Part shown: piece by piece, positions 40,277-50,468 of the stretch | Layout of the letters: every line of letters starts with the position of its first letter | Position numbering within the stretch: the first letter of the stretch is position 1 | NCBI RefSeq assembly: GCF_900176565.1 | Contig: NZ_FXEH01000006.1 | Location: 1,674,001 to 1,738,000, forward strand | DNA from: Thalassobacillus devorans | Lineage (GTDB): Bacteria > Bacillota > Bacilli > Bacillales > Halobacillaceae | Reading direction: 5' to 3' | DNA: 64,000 bases | The notes under the pieces: generated by a model | What the model saw: the letters and a program-made list of their open reading frames with translations, nothing else | What the model was told of the DNA's origin: nothing | Database searches by the model: none | Position numbers and translations under genes: made by a program

Positions 40277-40435
40277 CAGCACAAAGTATACTTAGCCATG
40301 AAAGATCAGCAAATTCGATGATTTTTCATAGTATTTCCACCAAATGCTTCTTTATGTAGATAAGCACCCAAGTAAATAATACCCTTTTTATCATGAATTA
40401 AACTGCTTTTTCATCTTAAAAAAAGTTTCACAAAA

Positions 40436-40472
40436 TTAAAAATACCCGAACTGCCTGCTAGGCAGTTCGGGT
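40436..40472 (-). terminator. ysxC terminator
   Basis: The 12-bp stem ACCCGAACTGCC/GGCAGTTCGGGT with loop TAGCA is followed by ATTTTTAATTTT on the minus strand. Confidence 0.92.
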
Positions 40473-40488
40473 GAACTTTCAACCTTTA

Positions 40489-41073
40489 TTAGTTCAAATG
40501 GGCCAGCATCGCTTTCCAGGCTTTGTCTTTTCCTTCCCCAGTCTCAGATGAGAAAGGAATGACCACATCTTCGTCTTCTATTTCTAATGTCTCTCTTACA
40601 ATTTTGACATGCTTGTCCCGTTTCCCTTTGGGTATCTTATCAAGCTTGGTTGCAATAATCAGGACAGGCAATTCAAAATACTTCAGATAATCATACATCA
40701 TGATATCGTCTTCCGTCGGCTTATGACGTATATCAATGATCAGTGCAGTAGCCCGTAAGTTGTCCCTTTCCGCGAAGTACTCCTCCATCATGTCTCCCCA
40801 TTTTTTACGTTCTTTTTTGGAAACTTTCGCATATCCGTAGCCTGGTACATCTACAAAATAGAACTTTTCATTGATTTTATAAAAATTCAATGTCTGGGTC
40901 TTTCCTGGCTTAGAGGAGGTACGAGCAAGGCTTTTCCGCTGTATCATCTTATTGATGAATGAAGACTTCCCGACATTCGACCGGCCAGCTAACGCAATTT
41001 CCGGTAAATAATCAGCAGGATAATGCTTTTTACTTACGGCACTGATGACTAATTCGGCATCATTTACTTTCAT
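40489..41073 (-). CDS. ysxC: Ribosome biogenesis GTPase YsxC/EngB
   Basis: YsxC is an essential GTPase in late 50S assembly. The 194-residue protein has [13 protein letters not shown] (P-loop), [16 protein letters not shown] (G3 and switch II) and ATKLDK (G4). The start at 41073 follows GGGGG by six bases and overlaps the lonA stop by 14 bases, so translation is probably coupled. Confidence 0.95.
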   Translation of the reverse strand: MKVNDAELVISAVSKKHYPADYLPEIALAGRSNVGKSSFINKMIQRKSLARTSSKPGKTQTLNFYKINEKFYFVDVPGYGYAKVSKKERKKWGDMMEEYFAERDNLRATALIIDIRHKPTEDDIMMYDYLKYFELPVLIIATKLDKIPKGKRDKHVKIVRETLEIEDEDVVIPFSSETGEGKDKAWKAMLAHLN

Positions 41074-43393
41074 TATTATCCCCCAACAATGCATGCTCCA
41101 GCACTTCATCCAAGTGTTTAACAGGCACATATTCTAAGTCATTTCGTACACTTTCCGGAATATCTTCCAGATCTTTCTCATTATCTGCTGGTATGATGAT
41201 TTTTCGGAGGCCAGCACGATGAGCACTCAGAGATTTTTCCTTTAGTCCTCCGATCGGTAAGACACGGCCACGAAGCGTTATTTCCCCGGTCATTCCTACT
41301 TCTTTTCTTACTGGTCTTCCCGTCAATGCAGAAACGAGAGCCGTAGCCATGGTTATCCCTGCAGATGGTCCATCTTTCGGTGTCGCACCTTCAGGAACAT
41401 GAATATGAATATCATTTTTTTCTACAAAGTCGACATCAATTTTTAACTCTTCTGCTCGGGATCGGATGTAACTGAATGCGGCCTGTGCGGACTCTTTCAT
41501 GACATCGCCAAGCTTACCTGTTAAAGTCAACTTTCCTTTTCCAGGATAGATGGATACTTCGATAGCCAACGTATCTCCCCCGGCAGATGTGTAGGCAAGT
41601 CCTGTAGCAGTTCCTACCTGGTCTTCCTCCTCTGCCTGTCCATACCGGTATTTCGGCCGGCCAAGCAGCTCTTCCAGAAGTTTTTCCGTAACCACTACCC
41701 GCTTCTTTTCACCTGCCACAATAATTTTGGCAGATTTACGACAAATAGATGCAAGCTCTCGTTCCAGGTTACGGACTCCCGCTTCACGAGTATAAGTCCT
41801 GATCAATTTCAATAATGCTTCTTCTCGAAACTGTACCTGTCCTTTTGTCAAACCATTTTCTTTTATCTGCTTCGGTAATAGGTGTTCCTTTGCAATATGA
41901 AGCTTTTCTACTTCTGTGTAGCCTGCAATTGTTATTACTTCCATCCTGTCTAGTAATGGACCAGGTATAGCGCTCATATTGTTGGCTGTGGCAACGAACA
42001 TGACCTTGGATAAGTCATAGCTTTCTTCAATGAAATGATCACTGAAGGTGCTATTCTGTTCGGGATCCAACACCTCCAGCATCGCTGCAGATGGGTCCCC
42101 GCGAAAATCACTTGCCATTTTATCGATTTCATCCAGCAGAAAGACTGGATTGATTGATTCTGCACGTTTCATTCCCTGAATGATCCTGCCGGGCATTGCT
42201 CCGATGTACGTACGCCTATGGCCGCGTATCTCAGCATCATCACGGATTCCACCTAAGGAAACACGGACAAAATTTCGGTTGACTGCTCGTGCAATTGATT
42301 TAGCAAGGGAAGTTTTACCTACCCCTGGTGGTCCTACTAAGCAAAGAATCGGCCCCTTAATCGATTGAGTCAATTGCTGAACAGCTAAGTATTCTAATAC
42401 ACGCTCTTTAACTTTTTCGAGTCCATAATGATCTTCATCCAGAATGCGTTGAGCATTGTGGATTTCCAAATTATCTTCTGTCTCCGTATTCCACGGAAGA
42501 GAAACAAGCCACTCAATATAATTGCGGATTACTGAACTTTCCGCAGAACTCTGAGGCACTTTTTCATATCGTCCCAATTCCTTGAAGGCTACTTCTTCTA
42601 CTCGTTCCGGCATATTTGCATCTTGAATCTTTTCACGGAGCTCTGCCACTTCTCCGCTTTTTCCATCCTTATCACCAAGTTCACTTTGGATGGCTTTCAT
42701 TTGTTCACGCAAATAATATTCTTTTTGTGTTTTTTCCATGGAGCGTTTAACTCGCTGGCCAATCTTCTTCTCTATCTGGAGCACTTCTTTTTCATTACTG
42801 ATCTGTTCTATTAGGTGCTGAAGTCGCCTCTTAACATCGACTGTTTCAAGGACCGCTTGTTTTTCCTTTAATTTCAAAGGTAAGTGAGAAGCTACCATGT
42901 CAGCCAAATGGCCAGGTTCATCGATGTCTGCCACCGTATCCAGGGTTTCTTTACTGATTTTTTTAGAAATTTTGATATATTGTTCGAAATGTTGCAGAAG
43001 TGTGCGCATGAGCGCTTCTTCCTCATTTCTGTTATCGTGCTTATCTTCATACTTCTCTACTTCAACCATGAAATATTCCTCGTCATCCGAGAAATCACTT
43101 ATTTCAGCGCGTACTAACCCCTCTACAAGAACCCGATTGGTTCCATTAGGAAGTTTGACCATCTGTTTCACTTTGGCGATGGTTCCAAATTGATAAATAT
43201 CTTCCTGGGATGGGTCATCAATATTCATTTCTTTTTGCGAAGCTAAAAATATTTCATTATCTTTCATCATCGCTTGTTCTAAAGCTTTAACTGATTTATC
43301 TCGTCCAACATCCAGATGCAGGACCATTGAAGGATAGACGAGCAGCCCTCTCAAGGGCAGGAGGGGAATCTGTTTTCTTTGATTTACTGTCAT
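41060..43393 (-). CDS. lonA: ATP-dependent protease LonA
   Basis: LonA degrades misfolded and regulatory proteins. The 777-residue protein has the N-terminal LON substrate domain (about 1-200), a coiled coil, the AAA+ module with GPPGVGKT and FLLDEIDKM, and the protease domain with the catalytic Ser in PKDGPSAG and Lys in LKEKSLSAH. Length agrees with B. subtilis LonA (774). GGAGGTG lies before the ATG. The sporulation paralogue lonB, adjacent in B. subtilis, is absent here. Confidence 0.96.
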   Translation of the reverse strand: MTVNQRKQIPLLPLRGLLVYPSMVLHLDVGRDKSVKALEQAMMKDNEIFLASQKEMNIDDPSQEDIYQFGTIAKVKQMVKLPNGTNRVLVEGLVRAEISDFSDDEEYFMVEVEKYEDKHDNRNEEEALMRTLLQHFEQYIKISKKISKETLDTVADIDEPGHLADMVASHLPLKLKEKQAVLETVDVKRRLQHLIEQISNEKEVLQIEKKIGQRVKRSMEKTQKEYYLREQMKAIQSELGDKDGKSGEVAELREKIQDANMPERVEEVAFKELGRYEKVPQSSAESSVIRNYIEWLVSLPWNTETEDNLEIHNAQRILDEDHYGLEKVKERVLEYLAVQQLTQSIKGPILCLVGPPGVGKTSLAKSIARAVNRNFVRVSLGGIRDDAEIRGHRRTYIGAMPGRIIQGMKRAESINPVFLLDEIDKMASDFRGDPSAAMLEVLDPEQNSTFSDHFIEESYDLSKVMFVATANNMSAIPGPLLDRMEVITIAGYTEVEKLHIAKEHLLPKQIKENGLTKGQVQFREEALLKLIRTYTREAGVRNLERELASICRKSAKIIVAGEKKRVVVTEKLLEELLGRPKYRYGQAEEEDQVGTATGLAYTSAGGDTLAIEVSIYPGKGKLTLTGKLGDVMKESAQAAFSYIRSRAEELKIDVDFVEKNDIHIHVPEGATPKDGPSAGITMATALVSALTGRPVRKEVGMTGEITLRGRVLPIGGLKEKSLSAHRAGLRKIIIPADNEKDLEDIPESVRNDLEYVPVKHLDEVLEHALLGDNNESK

Positions 43394-43576
43394 TATGTGC
43401 GCACCTCCAAATGGATTAGCTGTTCCGTACTTTCATCCTATTAAATCGTACGTTTCATGTAAAATATTCGATGTCTTTCGGGTGATGCCATACTGATTTT
43501 AGTGTTACCTATGTAGTACATTTAATCCTTGCCTTCCTTAAGTCCAAAGTGGACCTCTAAAAAGGAAGAAATGAAA

Positions 43577-43612
43577 GGAAGGCCGCGCTACAGTCTGTTT
43601 GCAGCGCGGCCT
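43577..43612 (-). terminator. clpX terminator
   Basis: The 9-bp GC-rich stem GGCCGCGCT/AGCGCGGCC with a 13-base loop is followed by TTCCTTTC. About 180 bases remain between it and lonA, presumably with the lonA promoter; I see no clear CtsR operator there. Confidence 0.8.
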
Positions 43613-43652
43613 GGATCCTCAGCTCATTCGCTTTGTGGAAATTCACTCAGTC

Positions 43653-44930
43653 TTAAGCACTTTCTTTTGGTGATTCTTTATTCTCATCTTGAACAGTACC
43701 GTCAGTCAGAACTAACTTCGGCTTCCCATCTTCATTTAAGACTGTTTCTTTCGTAATGATACATTTTTCAATATCATCACGGGAAGGCAATTCGTACATC
43801 ACATCTAACATGATATTTTCAATAATGGAGCGAAGACCCCTGGCACCAGTTTTTCTTTCAATTGCTTTTCTGGCAATTTCCCTGAGCGCTTCATCCTCAA
43901 ATTCCAACTCGACGTCATCAATTTGCAGAAGCTTTTGGTACTGTTTAACCAGAGCATTCTTTGGCTGTGTCAGTATTTCAACTAATGCATCTTCATCTAG
44001 CGGAAGCAGACTTCCGATTACCGGTAGACGACCGATAAATTCTGGTATTAATCCATAACGAAGAAGGTCTTCCGGCAGAATTTTTGATAGCAGCTGACCT
44101 TTATCCAGCTCTTCATTAGTATCTTCAGAACCGAATCCGATTACTTTCTTGCCTAGACGGCGTTTGATGATTTGATCGATACCGTCAAAGGCTCCTCCTA
44201 CAATGAACAACACGTTGGTTGTATCAATTTGTATGAATTCCTGATGCGGATGCTTTCTGCCGCCTTGAGGAGGCACACTAGCTGTTGTACCTTCAAGAAT
44301 CTTAAGCAATGCCTGCTGTACACCTTCACCAGAAACATCACGTGTGATTGAAGGATTTTCTGATTTACGGGCTACCTTATCAATTTCATCAATATAAATG
44401 ATCCCTTTTTCAGCTTTCTCTACATCATAATCAGCAGCCTGAATCAATTTTAGAAGGATATTTTCTACATCCTCCCCGACGTAACCAGCCTCTGTTAAGG
44501 AAGTCGCATCCGCAATGGCAAACGGAACATTCAGGATACGTGCTAATGTTTGGGCCAGTAATGTCTTACCGCTACCTGTCGGTCCAATCATACAAATATT
44601 ACTTTTCGCTAATTCAACATCATCATTTTTAGGCGACGCATTCACACGCTTATAATGGTTATAAACGGCAACAGACAAATTCTTCTTTGCTTGATCCTGC
44701 CCAATTACATAATCATTTAATATTTCACGGATTTCCTGAGGCTTAGGAACCTCTTTGAATTCTACTTCTTCTTCATTTCCTAATTCTTCTTCCACTATTT
44801 CCGTGCATAATTCGATACATTCATCACATATATAAACTCCTGGGCCAGCGACAAGTTTACGAACCTGTTCTTGGCTTTTTCCACAGAATGAACACTTCAA
44901 TTGTCCTTTTTCATCATTAAATTTAAACAT
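43653..44930 (-). CDS. clpX: ClpX, ATPase subunit of the Clp protease
   Basis: ClpX unfolds substrates for ClpP. The 425-residue protein has the N-terminal zinc-binding domain (CSFC...CDEC, about residues 12-37), Walker A GPTGSGKT, Walker [10 protein letters not shown], and the [23 protein letters not shown] loop region of the family. The start at 44930 has GGGGTG six bases upstream; an ATG three codons earlier overlaps that site. Confidence 0.97.
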   Translation of the reverse strand: MFKFNDEKGQLKCSFCGKSQEQVRKLVAGPGVYICDECIELCTEIVEEELGNEEEVEFKEVPKPQEIREILNDYVIGQDQAKKNLSVAVYNHYKRVNASPKNDDVELAKSNICMIGPTGSGKTLLAQTLARILNVPFAIADATSLTEAGYVGEDVENILLKLIQAADYDVEKAEKGIIYIDEIDKVARKSENPSITRDVSGEGVQQALLKILEGTTASVPPQGGRKHPHQEFIQIDTTNVLFIVGGAFDGIDQIIKRRLGKKVIGFGSEDTNEELDKGQLLSKILPEDLLRYGLIPEFIGRLPVIGSLLPLDEDALVEILTQPKNALVKQYQKLLQIDDVELEFEDEALREIARKAIERKTGARGLRSIIENIMLDVMYELPSRDDIEKCIITKETVLNEDGKPKLVLTDGTVQDENKESPKESA

Positions 44931-45085
44931 CCAATTCACCCCTTATTTATATCAGCCAAAAAATCTATACTCAATTCGGTCACACCATTTGTAAAGTTTC
45001 TTTAGCCTATCATAACAAATATAAGTTGGCAGACAAAGCAAAACACTAATTGACGACCTATTTTAAAGTTACATTCGTCAACCTC

Positions 45086-45114
45086 ATTATGTAGATTTGT
45101 AAGTGATAAGTCAA
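45086..45114 (-). promoter_or_regulatory. Candidate clpX promoter
   Basis: TTGACT (45109-45114) and CATAAT (45086-45091) have a 17-bp spacer. A second -10-like sequence (TGTTATGAT) lies about 70 bases closer to clpX. The 375-base gap between tig and clpX otherwise holds only the tig terminator. Confidence 0.5.
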
Positions 45115-45263
45115 ACAATAGAATAAACGGATTTTCGACAAAAAACAGCGCCTTATTACATGGTTAACCCTGGTTAATAAACCATATGTATACACAACGT
45201 TTATTTATCTTTCCCTTTTATTACTAGTCTATCTTTGAGTAAAGCAATATATACATTTATATG

Positions 45264-45297
45264 AGAAAACAAGGCACGTTTTCCGCGCCTTGTTTTA
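45264..45297 (-). terminator. tig terminator
   Basis: The stem AAAACAAGGCGC/GTGCCTTGTTTT (one G-T pair) with a 7-base loop lies 10 bases after the tig stop. Confidence 0.88.
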
Positions 45298-45305
45298 GTT
45301 CAAAA

Positions 45306-46592
45306 TTATTTCGTTTTACTATTCTCATCCAGAACATCAATTGCCTTGCGGACTTTCAAATCTTCTTTGATCATATCAGTGTTTCCGCCAAGCATTTGTG
45401 TAAGGTTAGCGACATCTGTTTGATACATAGAAGCCATTGTTTCCAACTCAGAATTGACATCCTCATCAGTAACTTCGATATTTTCTGCATTTGCGATGGC
45501 TTCTAGTGTCAAGTTTGTTTTGACACGCTTTTCAGCGTCCTCTTTCATTTGTTCACGAAGACCATCTTCATCAGAGCCTGTGAACTGGAAGTACATGTCT
45601 TTCGTCATGCCTTGCATTTGTAGTCGTTGCTCGAACTCCTGGATCATACGATCAAGCTCGGTATCTACCATTGCAGATGGAATTTCCACGCTCGCATTTT
45701 CAGACGCCTGTTGCACTAGGGAATCTTTTTTGGTATTTTCTGCGTCTGTCTTCTTCTGTTCTTCCAGGCGTTCACGAGTTTTCTTTTTCAACTCATCCAG
45801 GGATTCAACTTCTTCATCCACATCTTTTGCGAATTCATCATCAAGTTCCGGAAGTTCTTTCCCTTTTACTTCATGAATTTTAACCTTGAAGGTCGCTTCT
45901 TTACCAGCAAGCTCTTCAGCATGGTATTCCTCAGGGAAAGTCACTACTACATCGACTTCTTCTCCTGCTTTTTTACCTTGCAACTGTTCTTCAAATCCTG
46001 GAATGAAGCTGCCAGAACCAATTTCAAGGGAGTAGTTATCTGCCTGGCCGCCTTCAAAAGCTTCACCATCGACAAAGCCTTCAAAGTCCATTACAACTGT
46101 GTCGCCTTCTTCAACTTCTCCTTGTTCCTTGACAACAAGCTCCGCTTGCTTCTCTTGTAATGTTTTCAACTCATTATCTACATCTTCATCTGTTACTTCT
46201 GTATCCATTTCTTCTACTTCAAGTCCTTTGTACTCGCCAAGCTCTACTTCAGGCTTTACAGTAACTTCAGCAGTAAATGTAACACCTTTACCCTTTTCAA
46301 TTTCCTGAACATCCACTTCTGGACGGTCAACCGGCTCGATTTCTGTTTCTTGTACAGCGTTCATGTAAGCTTCCGGCAGAACGATATCCAAAGCATCTTG
46401 GTACAGTGATTCTACACCAAAGCGTTGTTCAAATAGTTTACGTGGCATTTTTCCTTTACGGAAGCCTGGCACTTGGACTTGTTTGACTACTTTTTTGAAC
46501 GCTTGATCTAACGCACGATCAAATTCTTCGGCTGGGACTTCTACTGTAAGGACCCCTTGGTTACCTTCTTTTTTTTCCCATTTTGCTGACAT
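45306..46592 (-). CDS. tig: Trigger factor
   Basis: Trigger factor is the ribosome-bound chaperone and prolyl isomerase. The 428-residue protein has the N-terminal ribosome-binding domain with the [19 protein letters not shown] signature (about residues 35-55), a central FKBP-type PPIase domain (about 150-245), and a long helical C-terminal chaperone domain. The start at 46592 ([10 protein letters not shown]) has GGAGGG eight bases before it; the open extension to 46715 covers the leader. Confidence 0.96.
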   Translation of the reverse strand: MSAKWEKKEGNQGVLTVEVPAEEFDRALDQAFKKVVKQVQVPGFRKGKMPRKLFEQRFGVESLYQDALDIVLPEAYMNAVQETEIEPVDRPEVDVQEIEKGKGVTFTAEVTVKPEVELGEYKGLEVEEMDTEVTDEDVDNELKTLQEKQAELVVKEQGEVEEGDTVVMDFEGFVDGEAFEGGQADNYSLEIGSGSFIPGFEEQLQGKKAGEEVDVVVTFPEEYHAEELAGKEATFKVKIHEVKGKELPELDDEFAKDVDEEVESLDELKKKTRERLEEQKKTDAENTKKDSLVQQASENASVEIPSAMVDTELDRMIQEFEQRLQMQGMTKDMYFQFTGSDEDGLREQMKEDAEKRVKTNLTLEAIANAENIEVTDEDVNSELETMASMYQTDVANLTQMLGGNTDMIKEDLKVRKAIDVLDENSKTK

Positions 46593-46694
46593 AAAAAATT
46601 CCCTCCAACATCTATGATTTCCTTTCGCCTTGGGGCGATTTTCTTCTTGTTCTCTGATTCTATTTACATACGAATCTAAATTTGCAACCACTAC

Positions 46695-46722
46695 ATTATA
46701 ACATAAAAGAAACACCTTTCAA
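46695..46722 (-). promoter_or_regulatory. tig promoter
   Basis: TTGAAA (46717-46722), 16 bp, TATAAT (46695-46700), with a TGn extension. It lies about 100 bases upstream of the tig start, between ysoA and tig. Confidence 0.8.
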
Positions 46723-46755
46723 CATATGTATCCTATCCGGGGAAGATTTTCATCA

Positions 46756-47736
46756 TTACTCTTCCATAATAAGGGTGTAATGCTGCTCGCATAAGAGAAT
46801 CTCCTGTTTATATTTTTCAACTTCGTCCGAATTTTCCACTTCTGGAACAGGGAGCTGTAAGTACTCATGCCCCAGCTGCCTTAAAGCTGCTACTATCTGA
46901 GGCGCTTCCTCCTGGGTTGGAAATAAAGGATAGCGTACAAACAAATACCGATAAAGAAGGTTTTGTACAATATCATACATGGTAGGATTCTTTTGTTCCA
47001 TATCGCCCAACCTCATTTTTAATTGTTGCATGACATAATCTGAATGCAGTTCCTTCAATTGAGATGGATTTACTCTCTCTGTCAGTCCGAACTTGGAGAT
47101 TTCTAAATTAATATCAACCTGATGCTCCTGGAACCATTGAATAATTCCTGTTTTGATTATAGGATGTACTTCTTTGGATTTAAGAAGTTCAGTAAACGGT
47201 TGGATATAAGGAGCTGCGCTTAACTTTCGCAGCTTAATGATTGAACGCCATTGCTTATGTATGTCTTCATTACTCAAACCTTCAAAGAATTCATCTATTA
47301 ACTTATTGTTCTGTTGCTCATCATCTTCTTTTACCAGCTTCCTGCTAACTTCATATAACTGCCAAAATTGGGTACGCATTTTTTGTGGCATATCTTCTTC
47401 TTGAAATATTTCATCCAACAGCCCTACTAACTCTTCATATCGGCTCGTTTGAAACAGAATGGTTAAATAAATATGTAAGTATTGGTAATAATTTTCCAAA
47501 TCATGTTTCATAAGATATTCGCATAGTTCTTCAGCAGCTTCATATTTCCCAAGCTCCATTAAACTTACTAACTTGCCTGTAATGACATCATGTGATGCTA
47601 CATCGTGTTCGAACAGCGGCTCAAATGTTTTCAATGCTTCTTCATACCGTTTTTCCTGTATGGCCTTTAACCCCTCATTCTCCAGTCTGGTCTTCCATTT
47701 TGGGAACATGACGATATTCCCTTTTTTCTTCTTCAT
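46756..47736 (-). CDS. ysoA: TPR-repeat protein YsoA
   Basis: The 326-residue protein has tetratricopeptide-like helices in its N-terminal half (GLKAIQEKRYEEALKTFEPLF, LMELGKYEAAEELCEYL). The C-terminal half is helical without a known motif. No signal or membrane segment. It precedes tig as in B. subtilis. Function unknown; TPR proteins usually bind partner proteins. Confidence 0.82.
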   Translation of the reverse strand: MKKKKGNIVMFPKWKTRLENEGLKAIQEKRYEEALKTFEPLFEHDVASHDVITGKLVSLMELGKYEAAEELCEYLMKHDLENYYQYLHIYLTILFQTSRYEELVGLLDEIFQEEDMPQKMRTQFWQLYEVSRKLVKEDDEQQNNKLIDEFFEGLSNEDIHKQWRSIIKLRKLSAAPYIQPFTELLKSKEVHPIIKTGIIQWFQEHQVDINLEISKFGLTERVNPSQLKELHSDYVMQQLKMRLGDMEQKNPTMYDIVQNLLYRYLFVRYPLFPTQEEAPQIVAALRQLGHEYLQLPVPEVENSDEVEKYKQEILLCEQHYTLIMEE

Positions 47737-47882
47737 AGGACACCCTTCCTAATCGCTCTATGTATTATTCTCTATTATCTTTCTATCTTTTCCCGACTTC
47801 AAGTAAAACAAACATTTATTTTAAAAAATTCAAGAAGACAGTTATCTAGCGTACAGTAGGGAATCTTTAATTATTAACCAAA

Positions 47883-47911
47883 TAAAAAAAGCCTTGGGTT
47901 TACCCAACGCT
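47883..47911 (-). terminator. tRNA operon terminator
   Basis: GCGTTGGG/CCCAAGGC (one mismatch, TAAA loop) is followed by TTTTTTT on the minus strand, downstream of tRNA-Arg. Confidence 0.7.
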
Positions 47912-47923
47912 GTTAACTAAAAA

Positions 47924-48000
47924 TGGCGTCCCAGGAGAGATTCGAACTCCCGACCCACAGCTTAGAAGGCTGTTGCTCTATCCTGCTGAGCTACTGGGAC
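47924..48000 (-). tRNA. tRNA-Arg (anticodon TCT)
   Basis: The minus strand folds as a cloverleaf: acceptor GTCCCAG/CTGGGAC, anticodon stem ACAGC/GCTGT with loop CTTCTAA (anticodon TCT, reading AGA), and T-arm GGGAGTTCGAATCTCTC. The CCA end is encoded (47924-47926). Confidence 0.95.
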
Positions 48001-48040
48001 ATATTAATTAAAAATTAATAATAATTATGCTTTAGAAAAG

Positions 48041-48111
48041 AGCGGGTGATGGGAATCGAACCCACATCATCAGCTTGGAAGGCTGAGGTTTTACCACTAA
48101 ACTACACCCGC
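48041..48111 (-). tRNA. tRNA-Gly (anticodon TCC)
   Basis: Acceptor GCGGGTG/CACCCGC, anticodon stem with loop CTTCCAA (anticodon TCC, reading GGA), and T-arm GTGGGTTCGATTCCCAT. CCA is not encoded. It is 40 bases upstream of tRNA-Arg, likely in one transcript. Confidence 0.93.
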
Positions 48112-48237
48112 ATGTTAAATAAATGATTTCTTTAAGTCAGGCTCACGAACAATCATGTCTCTTCCTCTACAAGATAATTCAAGGAAGTTAAATCCGTCGA
48201 GACAACTCGCAGCTTATTCGGTGGATGCTTTGCTCGT

Positions 48238-48268
48238 GGCTGAGGTTTTACCACTAAATTGCACCCGC
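48238..48268 (-). pseudogene. 5' half of a tRNA-Gly
   Basis: The 31 bases starting GCGGGTGCAATTTAG match the 5' half of the neighbouring tRNA-Gly at 29 positions, then break off at the anticodon stem and continue into unrelated sequence. The rest of the 265-base gap between tRNA-Gly and ysnB holds nothing I recognise. Confidence 0.8.
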
Positions 48269-48376
48269 GCATTATTTAGATTAATTTGTTCTCTTTGTTA
48301 TGTACTCTCTTTAAGAGACAAGACTTATTATATTAACTCTCTATTACTTTGTCAACACCTAAATTGGGTCAGAGTA

Positions 48377-48901
48377 CTAGGCCTCTGACCGCAGTGTTGT
48401 TTGGAGCTTTAAGTCGATAGGCATGTGTTTCATATTGTAATATTGCAGTTGGAACACAAGATCATCATTCCATTTCAAAATCGCATAAGTTGGCTCCCGG
48501 TGATCCCTTGGCTGTCTGCAGCTCCCAGGGTTGATAAACAACCGGTCTTCCACTTTTTCTGCTCCAGCCATATGAGAGTGGCCAAAACATACCACATCTG
48601 CCCCCAATTCTTCGGCACGATAATTCAGTGGCATCAAAGTAGATTTAATATTAAACAGATGGCCATGCGTTACGAAAAAGGTAACTCCATCAATCGTAAA
48701 CGCTTGCTCCTCTTCCATTTCAGAGTCAAAGTCCACATTGCCTTTTGCGTAATAGAACCCCTCCAGCTCTTTGTCATGAAGGTTAAGTTCTGAATCCCCA
48801 CAATGTATCATACCATCTACCTGAGATTCATATTTTTTTTTAATTTCTTTTACTTCATCAGTCAATCCGTGGCTGTCACTTATAATTAATACACTTGGCA
48901 T
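48377..48901 (-). CDS. ysnB: YfcE/MJ0936-family metallophosphoesterase YsnB
   Basis: The 174-residue protein has the calcineurin-like metal motifs SDSHG (near residue 8), HCGDSE, THGHLF and FGHSHMAG. Such enzymes are phosphodiesterases; the natural substrate is unknown. The start at 48901 follows GGAG by eight bases, 14 bases after ysnA. It ends the rph-ysnA-ysnB operon. Confidence 0.9.
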   Translation of the reverse strand: MPSVLIISDSHGLTDEVKEIKKKYESQVDGMIHCGDSELNLHDKELEGFYYAKGNVDFDSEMEEEQAFTIDGVTFFVTHGHLFNIKSTLMPLNYRAEELGADVVCFGHSHMAGAEKVEDRLFINPGSCRQPRDHREPTYAILKWNDDLVFQLQYYNMKHMPIDLKLQTTLRSEA

Positions 48902-48915
48902 AGGACACTCTCCTC

Positions 48916-49512
48916 TCAGACAAGTTCTTTCAACCATTCCTCCACTTTATCAATCGCATTTCTGCGATGACTGATAGCATTTTTTTCATCAGATTTAAGT
49001 TGAGCCATCGTTTGATCATAACCGTCCGGTACAAAAATCGGGTCATAGCCAAATCCATTACTTCCTTCAGGTTTTTTTGCAATCTTACCTTCGCAGGTTC
49101 CTCTTTTGATGATTGCTTCTTTGCCAGGTTGTATGATCGCGATGCAACATACAAAACGAGCGGTTCGCTCTGAATCCTCTGTCTCTTCTAATTCCTTCAA
49201 AATTTTTTCAAGGTTTTTCTGGTCATTTTTCTCTTCACCAGCATAGCGAGCAGAATATACACCAGGTCTTCCCTGCAAAGCGTCCACTTCCAAACCGGAA
49301 TCATCTGCCAGTACAGGTACATCGTAAGCTTTTGAAATTTCCTCAGCTTTAATGAGAGCATTCTCTTCGAAGGTAGTTCCGCTTTCTACGATATCTCCTG
49401 ACCAATCAGTTAAATCGTGCAATGATTTAAGCTCAATTCCATATTTCTTGAACATTTCTCTGAACTCTTTCACTTTTCCATTGTTTTTAGTAGCAACAAT
49501 TAGTTCTTTCAT
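48916..49512 (-). CDS. ysnA: XTP/dITP diphosphatase
   Basis: The 198-residue Ham1/RdgB-family enzyme removes deaminated purine triphosphates from the nucleotide pool. Motifs: [47 protein letters not shown] and SHRRNA. It overlaps rph by four bases. Confidence 0.95.
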   Translation of the reverse strand: MKELIVATKNNGKVKEFREMFKKYGIELKSLHDLTDWSGDIVESGTTFEENALIKAEEISKAYDVPVLADDSGLEVDALQGRPGVYSARYAGEEKNDQKNLEKILKELEETEDSERTARFVCCIAIIQPGKEAIIKRGTCEGKIAKKPEGSNGFGYDPIFVPDGYDQTMAQLKSDEKNAISHRRNAIDKVEEWLKELV

Positions 49513-50270
49513 TTTTTATCACTTGCTACTGCTTTGTCTACCTGATCTGCATAGGAGCCAATCGCATCTTTTTGAATACTGAAAATTCGCTCCATTCCTG
49601 TTTGAGCCAGTTCCAGCATTTTTTGAAGTTCAGACACAGAAAATGTCGCTTCTTCTCCAGTCCCCTGCAGTTCAACAAACTCTCCATTACCAGTCATGAC
49701 CACATTCATGTCTACATGCGCCTTACTGTCTTCTTCATAACACAGATCCAGAATTTCTGTGCCGTCTGGAAGCACCCCGACAGATATTGCTGCTAAGTAG
49801 TCTTTGATCGGCATCTCTTTCAGAACCTTTTTATCCAGTAATTTGCCAAAAGCAAGGACCACTGCTACAAAGGCACCGGTAATCGATGCAGTCCTGGTAC
49901 CTCCATCTGCCTGGATGACATCACAATCAACCCATACGGTACGTTCTCCGATTTTATCTAAATCAACAACTGCTCTTAATGCTCTACCGATCAAACGCTG
50001 TATTTCCATTGTTCTTCCTGAAACCTTCCCTTTAGAGGATTCACGGATATTCCTTTGATCCGTAGCTCGCGGGAGCATCGCATATTCTGCCGTAATCCAC
50101 CCTTTACCTTGCCCACGCATAAAAGGGGGGACACGATCTTCCACACTTGCATTACATATTACCTTTGTGTTTCCTACACTTATTAATACAGACCCTTCCG
50201 GGTGCATGACATATTCGGTTTCTATTTCAATTGGTCGAAGCTGGTCTGTGTTTCTTTCATCCGCTCTCAC
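49509..50270 (-). CDS. rph: Ribonuclease PH
   Basis: Rph trims tRNA 3' ends by phosphorolysis. The 253-residue protein has the family start [42 protein letters not shown], and a phosphate-binding GTRTASI segment. The start is GTG 50268-50270, eight bases after GGAGG; the in-frame ATG at 50312 lies upstream of that site. Confidence 0.95.
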   Translation of the reverse strand: MRADERNTDQLRPIEIETEYVMHPEGSVLISVGNTKVICNASVEDRVPPFMRGQGKGWITAEYAMLPRATDQRNIRESSKGKVSGRTMEIQRLIGRALRAVVDLDKIGERTVWVDCDVIQADGGTRTASITGAFVAVVLAFGKLLDKKVLKEMPIKDYLAAISVGVLPDGTEILDLCYEEDSKAHVDMNVVMTGNGEFVELQGTGEEATFSVSELQKMLELAQTGMERIFSIQKDAIGSYADQVDKAVASDKK

Positions 50271-50435
50271 TATAACGTCCTCCTTTTTCCATATCCTTGC
50301 CCATCTTAACACAATTTATCAGAAAAGCGTAGCTTGGGAAAAAGCTCTGGAAACATTCATAAAGCCAGCCCTGTTCGGCATTATTTTCAGGTGAATTGCT
50401 TATTGGATTTGGTCCATTATTCCTTTTTCTGCATA

Positions 50436-50463
50436 CAAAAAGCCCCGAATTCGGGGCTTTTTG
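50436..50463 (-). terminator. gerM terminator
   Basis: The 26-base perfect palindrome AAAAAGCCCCGAA/TTCGGGGCTTTTT lies a few bases after the gerM stop. Confidence 0.9.
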
Positions 50464-50468
50464 GAGAG

